Assembly: GCA_017555875.1 (NCBI GenBank)
Contig: JAFZFN010000002.1
Coordinates: 1 to 64,000 of the forward strand
DNA: 64,000 nt
Direction of reading: 5' to 3'
Source: Bacteroidaceae bacterium
Lineage (GTDB): Bacteria; Bacteroidota; Bacteroidia; Bacteroidales; Bacteroidaceae
Shown here one piece after another: positions 16,577-25,354 of this stretch; the stretch's first letter is position 1; each line of letters begins with the position of its first letter. Below the pieces are notes generated by a model. It saw nothing but the letters and a program-made list of their open reading frames with translations. It searched no databases and was not told the origin of the DNA. Position numbers and translations under genes: made by a program.

Positions 16577-17080
16577 GGACCCACCCCATCCCTCCCTGTG
16601 AGGGAGGGGGATCGGGCCTCGCGGAACACTTATTGATTCTATCCTATGGCTTATAAGACGGCCTCGCCTGATATTTATAAGGTGCTTAAAGCCAATGCAC
16701 GTGAACATCGAAAGAATCCCACATTGGCGGAGCAGGTGCTATGGAGGCATATCCGCGACAAAGCTCTTGGAGTAAGATTCCTTCGTCAACATATCATAGG
16801 GGATTTTATTGCAGACTTTGTTTCTTTGGAGAACCGCCTTATCATTGAGGTAGACGGAGCCTACCATACAGAGCAGCAACAAATAGAAGATGATGAATTG
16901 CGAACAGCTATGCTCGGAGAGATGGGGTTTAGAGTAATAAGGGTTACCAACGAAGAGGTTTTATACAACACCATTGAAACAATAGAATATATAAAAAAGA
17001 ATATAAATATGGAAAATCAGAAAATTCAAGAACAGCGATGTCTGAACCCCCTCCCTCACAGGGAGGGACGGGGTGGGTCC
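16577..17080 (+). mobile_element. 504-bp element with inverted ends carrying a DUF559 endonuclease gene
   Basis: The termini are inverted repeats of about 37 nt with two mismatches. The left begins GGACCCACCCC and carries TCCCTCCCTGTGAGGGAGGG. The right, read on the minus strand, begins GGACCCACCCC and carries the same stem. A DUF559 frame (16646 onward) fills the interior. The last base of the element (17080) ends the Ser145 codon, so LeuC sequence resumes at once in frame. No target duplication is obvious. The ends match the gene-less elements at 10076-10164 and 13762-13911. I infer this is the autonomous form of the family. Confidence 0.8.
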
Positions 17081-18466
17081 GCTACTCTCTTCGACAAGAT
17101 CTGGGACGCCCACATCGTGCAGTGTGTTCCTGATGGTCCCACACAACTTTATATCGACCGCCTCTACTGTCATGAGGTGACCACCCCGCAGGCGTTCGAC
17201 ACACTCAGAGACAAGAACATCCGCGTATTCCGCCCCGACCATGTGGTGGCAATGCCCGACCATAACACTCCGAGCGACCAGCAGGAGCGCATCGACGACC
17301 CCGTAGGCCGCAAGCAGGTGGAGACACTCGCAGCCAACTGCGCCGAGTTTGGCATCCGCCACTTTGCTATGGGCACCAAAGACAATGGCATCATCCATGT
17401 GGTGGGCCCCGAGAAGGCACTCTCGCTCCCTGGCATGACCATCGTGTGTGGTGACTCACACACCTCGACACATGGTGCTGTGGGCGCTATCGCCATGGGT
17501 ATCGGCACCAGCGAGGTGGCACAGGTGCTCGCTTCGCAGACCATCTTGCAGAGCAAGCCCAAGACCATGCGCATCAACATCGAGGGTACACTGCCCGAAG
17601 GCACTACAGCGAAGGATGTGGCACTCTACATCATGGCACAGCTCACCACCTCGGGTGCTACAGGCTATGCCGTGGAGTATGCCGGTTCTACTGTTCGCAA
17701 CATGTCTATGGAGGGTCGTTTGACACTCTCAAACCTCTCTATCGAGATGGGCTCACGTGCCGGACTCATTGCTCCCGACGAGACTACTTTTGCTTATCTC
17801 AAAGGTCGCGAGTATGCACCTAAAGGCGAGGCATGGGACAAGGCTGTAGAGGAGTGGAAGCAACTTTATTCTGACCCCGACGCTGTATTCGACAAAGAGG
17901 TTACCTACCGTGCCGAAGACATCGCTCCCCGCATCACCTATGGTACCAATCCCGGTGCTGGTATCGCCATCGACGAGTGCATCCCCACATTGGATGAGGT
18001 GCCTGAAGCCGACCATGCACAGTTCCTTGCTATGCTCGACTATATGCAGTTTGAGCCCGGACAGAAACTTGAGGGTACTCCCGTCGACTACTGCTTCCTT
18101 GGTGCTTGCACCAATGGCCGCATCGAGGACTTCCGCGCCTTTGCCTCTGTGGTGAAAGGTAAGAAGAAGGCTGACAATGTAGTAGCATGGCTCGTACCTG
18201 GCTCATGGCTCGTGCGCCAGCAAATCATCGATGAGGGTATCGACAAGATTCTTGAGGAGGCAGGCTTCGAGCTCCGTCTCCCCTCATGCTCATCATGCTT
18301 GGCCATGAACCCCGACAAGGTGCCTGCAGGCAAGCTCTCTATCTCTACCAGCAACCGCAACTTCGTAGGCCGTCAAGGACCTGGTGCACGCACCATCCTC
18401 GCTTCGCCCCTCGTAGTAGCCGCGTCAGCAATCACAGGAGTAGTAACCGACCCTCGTAAAATGTAA
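16646..18466 (+). CDS. leuC: DUF559 endonuclease fused in frame to 3-isopropylmalate dehydratase large subunit
   Basis: A 606-residue frame. Residues about 1-120 form an intact DUF559 (PF04480, Vsr-like) nuclease domain: [24 protein letters not shown] with Asp57, IIEVDGAYH with Glu68, Asp70 and His74, and [11 protein letters not shown]. Residues 122-145 are element-derived linker (LPHREGRGG). From Ala146 it is a complete LeuC ([34 protein letters not shown], and Fe-S cysteines in GACTNGR and [12 protein letters not shown]). LeuC with LeuD isomerises isopropylmalate. An ATG at 17009 (Met122) would give a 485-residue LeuC without the nuclease, so two products, or a fusion, are possible. The genuine LeuC start has been replaced by element sequence. 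A family LeuC is about 465 residues. Confidence 0.9.
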   Translation: MAYKTASPDIYKVLKANAREHRKNPTLAEQVLWRHIRDKALGVRFLRQHIIGDFIADFVSLENRLIIEVDGAYHTEQQQIEDDELRTAMLGEMGFRVIRVTNEEVLYNTIETIEYIKKNINMENQKIQEQRCLNPLPHREGRGGSATLFDKIWDAHIVQCVPDGPTQLYIDRLYCHEVTTPQAFDTLRDKNIRVFRPDHVVAMPDHNTPSDQQERIDDPVGRKQVETLAANCAEFGIRHFAMGTKDNGIIHVVGPEKALSLPGMTIVCGDSHTSTHGAVGAIAMGIGTSEVAQVLASQTILQSKPKTMRINIEGTLPEGTTAKDVALYIMAQLTTSGATGYAVEYAGSTVRNMSMEGRLTLSNLSIEMGSRAGLIAPDETTFAYLKGREYAPKGEAWDKAVEEWKQLYSDPDAVFDKEVTYRAEDIAPRITYGTNPGAGIAIDECIPTLDEVPEADHAQFLAMLDYMQFEPGQKLEGTPVDYCFLGACTNGRIEDFRAFASVVKGKKKADNVVAWLVPGSWLVRQQIIDEGIDKILEEAGFELRLPSCSSCLAMNPDKVPAGKLSISTSNRNFVGRQGPGARTILASPLVVAASAITGVVTDPRKM

Positions 18467-18471
18467 TTATT

Positions 18472-19089
18472 ATGGCAAAACAAAAATTTGACATCATACA
18501 GTCAACCTGTCTCCCCATTCAGATTGACAACTGCAATACCGACCTCATTATCCCTGCTCGTTACTTGGCCAGCACCACTCGTGACCCCAAGTTCTTCGGC
18601 GATGCCTTTATGCACGACCTTCGTTACGACGGCGAGGGCAAGCCTGTGGCAGACTTTGTAATGAACCGCCCCGAGTTCAGCGAGGCTCCTCGCGAGGGCG
18701 TGCACGAGATTATTATCGGTGGACAAAACTGGGGCTCAGGCTCAAGCCGCGAGCATGCCGCATGGGCTATCGCAGGCTATGGCGCTCGCGTAGTCATCAG
18801 TAGCTCATTTGCCGATATTCATCGCAACAACCTGCTCAACTGCTTCGTGCTTCCCGTCATCGTGAGCCGCGAGTTCCAGCAAGAGTTGTTTGACACTGTT
18901 GAGGCTAACCCCAATGCAGAGGTGCGTGTTGATGTGCCCAACCAAACGGTTACCAACCTCACCACTGGCCATAGCGAGACATTCGACATCAATGGCTACA
19001 AGAAGTATTGCTTGATGAATGCGCTCGACGACATCGACTTCCTCTTGGAGAACACGGCCAAGATTGAGGAGTATGAGAGCAGTAAATGA
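18472..19089 (+). CDS. leuD: 3-isopropylmalate dehydratase small subunit
   Basis: A 205-residue LeuD, the swivelling domain that completes the active site of LeuC. It shows the expected TDLIIPARYL and GQNWGSGSSREHAAWAI motifs, and the C-terminal part has the usual length. It begins 5 nt after the leuC stop, so it is co-transcribed and probably translationally coupled to it. leuB, the next pathway gene and a common neighbour in Bacteroidales, is not adjacent; a nitroreductase follows instead. Confidence 0.95.
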   Translation: MAKQKFDIIQSTCLPIQIDNCNTDLIIPARYLASTTRDPKFFGDAFMHDLRYDGEGKPVADFVMNRPEFSEAPREGVHEIIIGGQNWGSGSSREHAAWAIAGYGARVVISSSFADIHRNNLLNCFVLPVIVSREFQQELFDTVEANPNAEVRVDVPNQTVTNLTTGHSETFDINGYKKYCLMNALDDIDFLLENTAKIEEYESSK

Positions 19090-19119
19090 TAGCATCATAC
19101 CGTTTAATAATTAGTTGAC

Positions 19120-19764
19120 ATGAAAGCAACAAGCAAATTTTTATCTCTTGCAGCAATGCTTCTTGCAATGACCATAAGCAGTTGCCAATCAAACAATAAC
19201 GATATGAAACAAAGCGAGACTCCCGTAATTGATGCCATCATGGCAAGACGCTCTATCCGTCAATATAAGGACACTCCGGTGGCGCGCGAATTGCTTGAGC
19301 AAATTGCCATTTGCGGTGTCAATGCGCCCAATGCCATGAACAAGCAGCAATGGGAGGTGCGCATCGTGGACGACCAGAACTTCTTGAACGAAGTGACTGA
19401 GTTGATGAAGGTTGACATGCCCTTCTTTGCCAAGAGCGACGACCCCAAGTTCCGCAATGCCTTTCGCAATGCCACTTCCCTCATCGCCGTGGCGTGCCCC
19501 GACGACCATTTGGGAATGACACTTATCAACGTAGGACTGATGGGTGAGAATATGTGCTTGGCAGCGCAAGAGTTGGGATTGGGCACCTGTGTCATGGTGG
19601 GGCCATCAGAGTTTCTTGCCACCAATGAGAAGGCCAAGCCCTATCTCGACAGATTGGGCTTTAGCGAAGGTTACAAACTGCGTTATGTCCTCGGCGTGGG
19701 ATACCCCGATGAGGCTCCCGAGGCCAAGCCCAGAGACTTGAGCAAGATTAAGTTTGTCGACTAA
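19120..19764 (+). CDS. Nitroreductase family protein with lipoprotein-like signal
   Basis: A 214-residue protein. Residues 1 to about 25 resemble a signal peptide ending ISSC, suggestive of a lipoprotein. The rest is an FMN-dependent nitroreductase domain: IMARRSIRQYKD (FMN phosphate contact), ICGVNAPNAMNKQQWE, and the LGLGTCVMVGP and GYKLRYVLGVGYPDE segments. Exported nitroreductases of this kind occur in Bacteroidales; the substrate is unknown. It lies 30 nt after leuD in the same direction. An internal ATG at 19204 would give a cytoplasmic form without the signal, so the compartment is uncertain. Confidence 0.82.
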   Translation: MKATSKFLSLAAMLLAMTISSCQSNNNDMKQSETPVIDAIMARRSIRQYKDTPVARELLEQIAICGVNAPNAMNKQQWEVRIVDDQNFLNEVTELMKVDMPFFAKSDDPKFRNAFRNATSLIAVACPDDHLGMTLINVGLMGENMCLAAQELGLGTCVMVGPSEFLATNEKAKPYLDRLGFSEGYKLRYVLGVGYPDEAPEAKPRDLSKIKFVD

Positions 19765-19781
19765 GAACGGCACAGACATTG

Positions 19782-20720
19782 ATGCGTACCGAACCAATGA
19801 AGACGGAGACACCCGCCACCAGCATCTTTCAGCGTCCTCTGTGGGTCACTTTGTTTGCCCTCACCGCAGCCATTGCTTGGGGATGGGCCTATCCGCTTAT
19901 TAAGTTTGGCTTTGCTGAGTTTGGCATCACCCCATCCATGACGGGTAGCAAGATGCTCTTTGCCGGTATACGCTTTGCGTCCTCGGGGGGCATCCTGCTC
20001 CTCATAGCCGCTATTACTGGGCGCAATTTCCGTGTGTCGAAGTCGGCCGATTGGAGCTACGTGCTGCTTTTTGCCTTGCTCAATACTACGCTACACTATA
20101 GTTTTTTCTATATCGGCCTGTCACACAGCGATGGTGCCCGCGCAGCCATCCTCAACTCATTGAGCGTGTTCCTCGTTGTCTTGCTTGCCTGTGTGTTTTT
20201 CAAGAGCGACCGCCTCACTCCGAAGAAGATTCTCGGTTGTGCCGTAGGCATCACGGGTATCCTTATCCTTAACGTGGGCAAGGGCGGTGGCGGACAGTTT
20301 ACTTTTCTTGGCGATGGCATGATTGTGCTCAATGCCCTCTGCTCGGCCTTTGCCAGCCTTTTGACGCGTGGCCTCTCGCGCCGTGTTGACGTGTTTGTGG
20401 GTACTGGCTACAGCCTCTTCTTTGGCGGTGTGTTGCTCATCATCCCCAGCCTTTTCATGCATGGCACCCTGCCTCATGTCACGAGCTACGGCCTTGTCAT
20501 CTTGGCACTACTCATCGCCATCTCGGCCCTCGGCTTTGCCCTTTACAACAAGCTCATCAGCTGCAATCCAGTGGGCAAGATAGCCATCTTCAACTCCCTC
20601 ATCCCTGTCGTGGGTGCCCTCACCTCATGCCTCTGCTTGGGCGAGCCCTTCTATATGAAATACCTCGCCGCCTGCCTCCTTGCCATGGCCGGAATCTACA
20701 TTATCAATAAGGGCAAGTAG
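19782..20720 (+). CDS. EamA/DMT family transporter
   Basis: About 312 residues with roughly ten predicted transmembrane helices in two EamA repeats (residues about 20-150 and 165-310). Members of the drug/metabolite transporter superfamily move amino acids, sugars or other metabolites across the inner membrane; the substrate here is not deducible. I prefer the ATG at 19782 to a TTG one codon upstream. It starts 17 nt after the nitroreductase, ends the run of plus-strand genes and is followed by a terminator. Confidence 0.85.
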   Translation: MRTEPMKTETPATSIFQRPLWVTLFALTAAIAWGWAYPLIKFGFAEFGITPSMTGSKMLFAGIRFASSGGILLLIAAITGRNFRVSKSADWSYVLLFALLNTTLHYSFFYIGLSHSDGARAAILNSLSVFLVVLLACVFFKSDRLTPKKILGCAVGITGILILNVGKGGGGQFTFLGDGMIVLNALCSAFASLLTRGLSRRVDVFVGTGYSLFFGGVLLIIPSLFMHGTLPHVTSYGLVILALLIAISALGFALYNKLISCNPVGKIAIFNSLIPVVGALTSCLCLGEPFYMKYLAACLLAMAGIYIINKGK

Positions 20721-20752
20721 AGCACTTCCCGCTTGAGGGGTTGTAAAAGAAA

Positions 20753-20798
20753 ATCAGACAAAGAGATTCTGCGCGAACTCCTTGTCTGATATTTTTTT
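20753..20798 (+). terminator. Terminator after the DMT transporter
   Basis: ATCAGACAA at 20753-20761 pairs with TTGTCTGAT at 20782-20790, with an inner GAG/CTC pair, followed by ATTTTTTT. It lies between convergent genes and may serve both. Confidence 0.8.
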
Positions 20799-20814
20799 GC
20801 GTTTTGTGCGGCCC

Positions 20815-21531
20815 TTATTTATAGATAAGGAACATGCAGGGAATCTTGTCGATGGGCGGGCGCTGACCCTTCCACTCGGCAATGGTGCGGGTGACGGCAT
20901 ACTCATCCTCGCATGTGAGGTTGGCTGCGATGCAGAGTCGCGTCTGTGGGCGGCATGAGCGGAGGATGTCATCGAACATCTTCAAGTTGCGATAGGGTGT
21001 CTCGATGAAGAGCTGGGTCTGGTGCTCGGCATAGGCACGCGACTCGAGGTGCTTGAGGGTCTTGGCACGCTCGCCTGCATCGATGGGCAGGTAGCCGTGG
21101 AAGGCAAAGCTCTGTCCGTTGAACCCCGAAGCCATGACGCCGAGGATGATGCTCGAGGGCCCCACGAGGGGCACCACCTTGAGTTTCTTGCGCTGGGCGA
21201 TGGCCACCACATCGGCACCTGGGTCGGCTACGGCAGGGCATCCCGCCTCAGAGATGACGCCCATGGCCTCGCCTGCCTGCAGGGGTTTGAGGTATGAGGC
21301 GATGACCTCGGGTGAGGTGTGCTTGTTGAGTTCATAGAAGGTGAGTTCGTCGATGTTGATGTCGCGATCAACCTTCTTCAAGAAGCGGCGTGCCGTGCGC
21401 ACATCCTCGACAATAAAGTGGCGGATGGCCACTACGATATCATGATTATATGCAGGGAGCACCTTCTCGATGGGGGTATCGCCCAAGGTGCAGGGGATGA
21501 GGTACAGCGCGGGAGCAATCGTGGTATCCAT
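20815..21531 (-). CDS. RsmI-like SAM-dependent methyltransferase (tetrapyrrole methylase family)
   Basis: A 238-residue protein of the tetrapyrrole methylase superfamily most like RsmI, which 2'-O-methylates C1402 of 16S rRNA. It has the family motifs LYLIPCTLGD near the N-terminus, a GVISEAGCPAVADPG block (SAM binding) at about residues 92-106 and VVPLVGPSSIILG. It is shorter than typical RsmI (about 280), lacking part of the C-terminal domain; Bacteroidales often carry such a short paralog, so the exact target is uncertain. It lies 26 nt downstream of the ABC protein gene. Confidence 0.75.
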   Translation of the reverse strand: MDTTIAPALYLIPCTLGDTPIEKVLPAYNHDIVVAIRHFIVEDVRTARRFLKKVDRDINIDELTFYELNKHTSPEVIASYLKPLQAGEAMGVISEAGCPAVADPGADVVAIAQRKKLKVVPLVGPSSIILGVMASGFNGQSFAFHGYLPIDAGERAKTLKHLESRAYAEHQTQLFIETPYRNLKMFDDILRSCRPQTRLCIAANLTCEDEYAVTRTIAEWKGQRPPIDKIPCMFLIYK

Positions 21532-21557
21532 AGTTGTTTGTCTCTATTATCTGTTTG

Positions 21558-22955
21558 CTATAGTGTTTTGTGATGTGTAATGCAAGTGGGTAGTTCCTCG
21601 GGGTAGTGGGTGACCATGATGAGTGTCTTCTCGGGGCACGAACAATACTCGTCGATGATGTGGCGCACCATCTCGCGGCGCTCGGTGTCGAGTCCGTGTA
21701 GGGGCTCGTCGAGGATGAGTAGTTCGGGGTCTTTCACGAAGGCGCGTGCCAAGAGCACCAGACGTTGCTCTCCCGATGAAAGCTTCAGGAAAGTGCGATC
21801 AGCTAACTTTTCAATGCCGAAAACGCGCATCCACTTCTTGCAGATGTCGATATGCTCGGGGCGCGGACGCACGTAGAGTCCGATGCTGTCATGCAGGCCC
21901 GATGCCACAATCTCTATTGAGGGGAGATCTTTGAGGTAGGCCCGATGCATCTCGGGTGATACGTATCCTATGCGGCGCTTGATGTCCCAAATGCTTTCTC
22001 CCGTGCCTCGACGGCATCCGAAGAGGCTGATGTCGCACGCATAGGCTTGCGGATTGTCGCCACAAATCAATCCTAGCAGGGCCGACTTGCCACTGCCATT
22101 GCGTCCGTGCAGGGCCCAACGCTCGCCACGACACACCTTCCAATCGAGATGTTCAAAGATGGTACGCTCGCCATAGCGGAGGGTGACATCACGGAGTGAG
22201 ATGATGGGAGAGGCGGCCTTTCCTCCCGTCTTTCCTTGAAGGGAGGGAGACTCGTGATGCTTGTAGACCAAATCCTCCTTCTCGGGAGGGGTTAGGGAAG
22301 GCTCTTTCATTTCCACTACTCTGGTAATGAAACTTGGGATGTCCTCTTCTCGCGAAACTACAAGAATGAGTTGTAGATTACGCTCAGCAATCAGGCGTTG
22401 CATCAAGTCGGTGAGTAGGATGCGGGTATCCGCATCAAGACCGATGAATGGGTTGTCCATGATGAGTACACGAGGAGTCGTGAGCAGTGCCTTTACGATC
22501 TGCAATCGGCGCAACTCGCCGCTTGAGAGCATTACCAATTGTTTGTCGAACAGTGAATCGATGGCAAAGTCTGCATACAGTGCTGCTGTGTGTTCATTGC
22601 TCGACTCAGGGAGGACATCACTTACCCTGGGCGAGAGCTCCACATCCTGCGAGTGCCAACGCTGCTGGTAGTAGTAGCTTCCATCGGCATCACCGTAGCT
22701 ATCGCGAAAAGCCATATAATGGATGTTCTCACACACCATGCGGTGGTTGTAGTCGCCAAAGTCGTAGTGCACTTCATTCATCAGCAAGGGGTAACGCCCG
22801 ATGAGTGTGTTTACCAACTTGGTCTTGCCGCTGCCGTTAGGGCCTAGGATGGCCAACTGCTCGCCTTCGCGGAGAATGAAGTTCACCGGCTCGGCCAACC
22901 TATAATCAGGGTGACGGGCTATGCCGTTGACGACTTCAATCACTGTTCTGTTCAT
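21558..22955 (-). CDS. Double ATP-binding cassette protein (ModF-like)
   Basis: 465 residues with two ABC ATPase domains and no membrane segments. Domain 1: Walker A GPNGSGKTKL near residue 38, signature LSSGELRRLQ, Walker B VLIMDNP. Domain 2: Walker A GRNGSGKSALL, signature LSSGEQRLVLLARA, Walker B LLILDEPLHGLD. The linker between them (about residues 217-247, PSLTPPEKED ... SPSLQGKTGG) is a translated palindromic element. The arrangement matches ModF/PhrA-like proteins whose role is poorly known; these are not transporters of the usual kind. It may share an operon with the RsmI-like gene. Confidence 0.85.
   Translation of the reverse strand: MNRTVIEVVNGIARHPDYRLAEPVNFILREGEQLAILGPNGSGKTKLVNTLIGRYPLLMNEVHYDFGDYNHRMVCENIHYMAFRDSYGDADGSYYYQQRWHSQDVELSPRVSDVLPESSNEHTAALYADFAIDSLFDKQLVMLSSGELRRLQIVKALLTTPRVLIMDNPFIGLDADTRILLTDLMQRLIAERNLQLILVVSREEDIPSFITRVVEMKEPSLTPPEKEDLVYKHHESPSLQGKTGGKAASPIISLRDVTLRYGERTIFEHLDWKVCRGERWALHGRNGSGKSALLGLICGDNPQAYACDISLFGCRRGTGESIWDIKRRIGYVSPEMHRAYLKDLPSIEIVASGLHDSIGLYVRPRPEHIDICKKWMRVFGIEKLADRTFLKLSSGEQRLVLLARAFVKDPELLILDEPLHGLDTERREMVRHIIDEYCSCPEKTLIMVTHYPEELPTCITHHKTL
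22215..22303. repeat. Variant palindromic element in frame in the ABC linker
   Basis: Left arm: CCTTTCCTCCCG and TTTCCTTGAAGGGAGGGAG. Right arm: ATCCTCCTTCTCGGGAGGGG then TTAGGGAAGG. The layout and spacing resemble the 89-bp element at 10076, but the outer ends differ (AGCCTTCCC rather than GGACCCACC). It inserts about 30 codons between the two ATPase domains without breaking the frame. Confidence 0.65.
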
Positions 22956-23064
22956 GCTTGTACTGTGGTGTTACAATTACAATAACTAACGATGAGCTCT
23001 CTTTTGAGGATGCAAAATTAGTGATATTTTGTAGAATGTGGTATCGATAACAATAAAAATCGGA

Positions 23065-23988
23065 CTATCTCAGTTCGTCGATGGCATTCAGGTAGTTGCG
23101 CAAGTTACCACTCTTCATGATTTTCTTGTAGGCTTTGCGCCCGATGATCGGCTCTGTATACTCCCAGAAAGCGCGTAGCTTGCTGTGTAGTTGGGCATCG
23201 CCTTTGACGATGTGGGCATACTGGTCGGTGAGCTTTTGATGCAGGGTGCGCAGGCATTGGAGGTGCTCCTCGTGGCTCCACTCCCGCCCGTCGGCATACT
23301 CGCGTGCCAGCGAGGGGCGTGCCAGCAGTCCGCGCCCAAGCATGAGAGCGGCAAGGCGTGGGTAGCGCTTCTCCATCGTGTGCAGGTCATCGAGTGTGGT
23401 GAGGTCACCATTATAAATAAGTGGATGGTGGCACTCTTCGTAGAAGCGGGCAAAAGCCTCATAACCGATGTCACCTTTGTACTGCTGCATTCCGGTGCGG
23501 GGATGTAGGGTGATGTGGGTGAGGGGAGTGTCGTTGAGAATCTTCAACACAGGGATCCATTCTTCGCCGTCTTCCCACCCGAGGCGCATCTTGACGGAGA
23601 AGGCTAGTTGCGGGTGTTCCTTGATATTTTGTGCCACTTCTTCGATGATGTCGGCGTGGGCTAGGATGCCCGAGCCGCGTCCGTGTTTGGCTTGCAGGGG
23701 GAAGGGGCACCCCATGTTGAGGTCTATCGCTTGATAGCCCATGGCTTGAATCTCCTCGATAAGGTAGGCAAACTCCTTGAGGTTCTTGAAGATGATTTGT
23801 GGTACTACGGGCACGCCCACATTGTTCTTGGGGTCGATGTCTCGGCGGTCTTTCGAGCGGATGTCGCCGGCTTCGACACGCACGAAGGGGGTATAGTAAC
23901 GTTCTATACCACCAATCAGTTGGTGGTGTGTGCGACGGTACACATCATCGGTGTGACCCTGTAGTGGAGCAAAGTGAATAGGAATCAT
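23065..23988 (-). CDS. dus: tRNA-dihydrouridine synthase
   Basis: About 307 residues from the ATG at 23988; a TTG three codons upstream is less likely. Dus enzymes use FMN and NADPH to reduce uridines in tRNA. The barrel start FAPLQGHTD, the catalytic-cysteine motif DLNMGCPFPLQAKHGRGSG (Cys near residue 95), the SVKMRLGW strand and the LMLGRGLLARP phosphate-binding segment are all present. The subfamily (A, B or C) is not certain. It is divergent from queA, another tRNA modification gene, across about 110 nt. Confidence 0.9.
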   Translation of the reverse strand: MIPIHFAPLQGHTDDVYRRTHHQLIGGIERYYTPFVRVEAGDIRSKDRRDIDPKNNVGVPVVPQIIFKNLKEFAYLIEEIQAMGYQAIDLNMGCPFPLQAKHGRGSGILAHADIIEEVAQNIKEHPQLAFSVKMRLGWEDGEEWIPVLKILNDTPLTHITLHPRTGMQQYKGDIGYEAFARFYEECHHPLIYNGDLTTLDDLHTMEKRYPRLAALMLGRGLLARPSLAREYADGREWSHEEHLQCLRTLHQKLTDQYAHIVKGDAQLHSKLRAFWEYTEPIIGRKAYKKIMKSGNLRNYLNAIDELR

Positions 23989-24087
23989 AGGGTGCAAAAT
24001 TGCGAAAAAGTAGTAAGAAAAAGAAATTTTTTCGCGAATTTTATTCTTCAGTCTTCGTTTCGTGCCGTTTCATTCAGCAAAAAAGCG

Positions 24088-24095
24088 TACTTTTG
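24088..24095 (+). promoter_or_regulatory. -7 element of queA, implying a very short leader
   Basis: TACTTTTG matches TAnnTTTG and ends 5 nt before the queA ATG at 24101. No good -33 TTTG is visible at the right spacing. If used, the mRNA would begin at or almost at the start codon. This also argues against the upstream start at 24062. Confidence 0.5.
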
Positions 24096-24100
24096 CAGTC

Positions 24101-25324
24101 ATGAACGAACAGACACGACATATCGCTATTGATGAGTTTGACTACCCACTGCCCGACGAACGCATTGCCAAATTCCCCTTGGCTCAGCGTGACAGTTCAA
24201 AACTGTTGCTTTACCGTGGCGGTGAGGTGAGTGAAGATCGCTTCGCATCGCTCCCTGAGCATCTGCCAGCGGGAGCACTCATGGTGTTCAACAATACTCG
24301 AGTGATACAGGCTCGTTTGCATTTCCGCAAGGAGACAGGGGCACAGATCGAGGTGTTCTGTCTTGAACCGCTTGCCCCTAATGAGTATGTGCAGATGTTT
24401 GCGCAGACTGAGCAGTGCAGCTGGCTCTGTCTCGTGGGCAACCTCAAGAAGTGGAAAGAGGGTGCGCTGACCAAGGAGATTGTTGTACATGGTCGTACAC
24501 TCACGCTCTCTGCCACTCGTGGCGAAGCCGTGGGATCGGGCCATCGTGTCACCTTTGCTTGGGACGATGCTACGGTGACCTTTGCCGAGGTGCTCGAGGC
24601 TGTAGGCGAACTACCCATTCCGCCCTACCTGAATCGAAAGACCGAGGAGAGCGACATGCAGACCTATCAGACAGTCTACTCCAAGATTAAAGGCTCCGTA
24701 GCGGCTCCCACAGCAGGGCTTCACTTCACGGACGATGTGTTGAAAGCCATCGACGCCAAAGGCATCGAACGCGAGGAGGTGACACTGCATGTAGGTGCAG
24801 GTACCTTCAAGCCTGTCAAGAGCGTTGAGATTGGCGACCACGAGATGCACTCGGAGTACATCGTGGTGGAGCGAGGGACGGTAGAGAAACTCATCTCCCA
24901 CGATGGGGAGGCCATTGCCGTGGGTACCACTTCGGTGCGCACGCTCGAGAGCCTATATTATATAGGTGTGCTCATCAGCCAGTGTCCCGATGCCGCAGAG
25001 GAGCAACTTCGTGTGACGCAGTGGATGCCCTACGAGGAGGAGTACAATCGCCTCTCCACCTTGGAGGCTCTGCAACAGATACTCGACTACCTCGACCGCC
25101 ACGGACTGACAGCTCTGCATACGAATACGCAGATTATGATTGCTCCAGGCTATACGTTCCACATCGTGCGACGTATCGTGACCAACTTCCATCAGCCCAA
25201 GAGTACGCTGCTATTGCTCGTGTCGGCTTTTGTCAAGGGTGATTGGCGTAAGATTTACGACTATGCCCTCAGCCACGACTTCCGCTTCTTGAGCTACGGC
25301 GACAGCTCGCTGCTTGTCCCTTAG
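24101..25324 (+). CDS. queA: tRNA preQ1(34) S-adenosylmethionine ribosyltransferase-isomerase
   Basis: About 407 residues from ATG 24101 (start IDEFDYPLPDERIAKFPLAQR, the conserved QueA N-terminus; the longer frame from 24062 overlaps the promoter). QueA builds epoxyqueuosine from preQ1 in tRNA using the ribosyl part of SAM. Other conserved pieces are LMVFNNTRVIQARL, GSVAAPTAGLHFT and TLHVGAGTFKPV, and a C-terminal IVTNFHQPKSTLLLLVSAF. It is somewhat longer than the E. coli enzyme (about 356) owing to a mid-protein insertion typical of Bacteroidetes. Other queuosine genes are not nearby. Confidence 0.94.
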   Translation: MNEQTRHIAIDEFDYPLPDERIAKFPLAQRDSSKLLLYRGGEVSEDRFASLPEHLPAGALMVFNNTRVIQARLHFRKETGAQIEVFCLEPLAPNEYVQMFAQTEQCSWLCLVGNLKKWKEGALTKEIVVHGRTLTLSATRGEAVGSGHRVTFAWDDATVTFAEVLEAVGELPIPPYLNRKTEESDMQTYQTVYSKIKGSVAAPTAGLHFTDDVLKAIDAKGIEREEVTLHVGAGTFKPVKSVEIGDHEMHSEYIVVERGTVEKLISHDGEAIAVGTTSVRTLESLYYIGVLISQCPDAAEEQLRVTQWMPYEEEYNRLSTLEALQQILDYLDRHGLTALHTNTQIMIAPGYTFHIVRRIVTNFHQPKSTLLLLVSAFVKGDWRKIYDYALSHDFRFLSYGDSSLLVP

Positions 25325-25354
25325 ATGTAAATCGTAAATGGTCAAATTGTAAAT

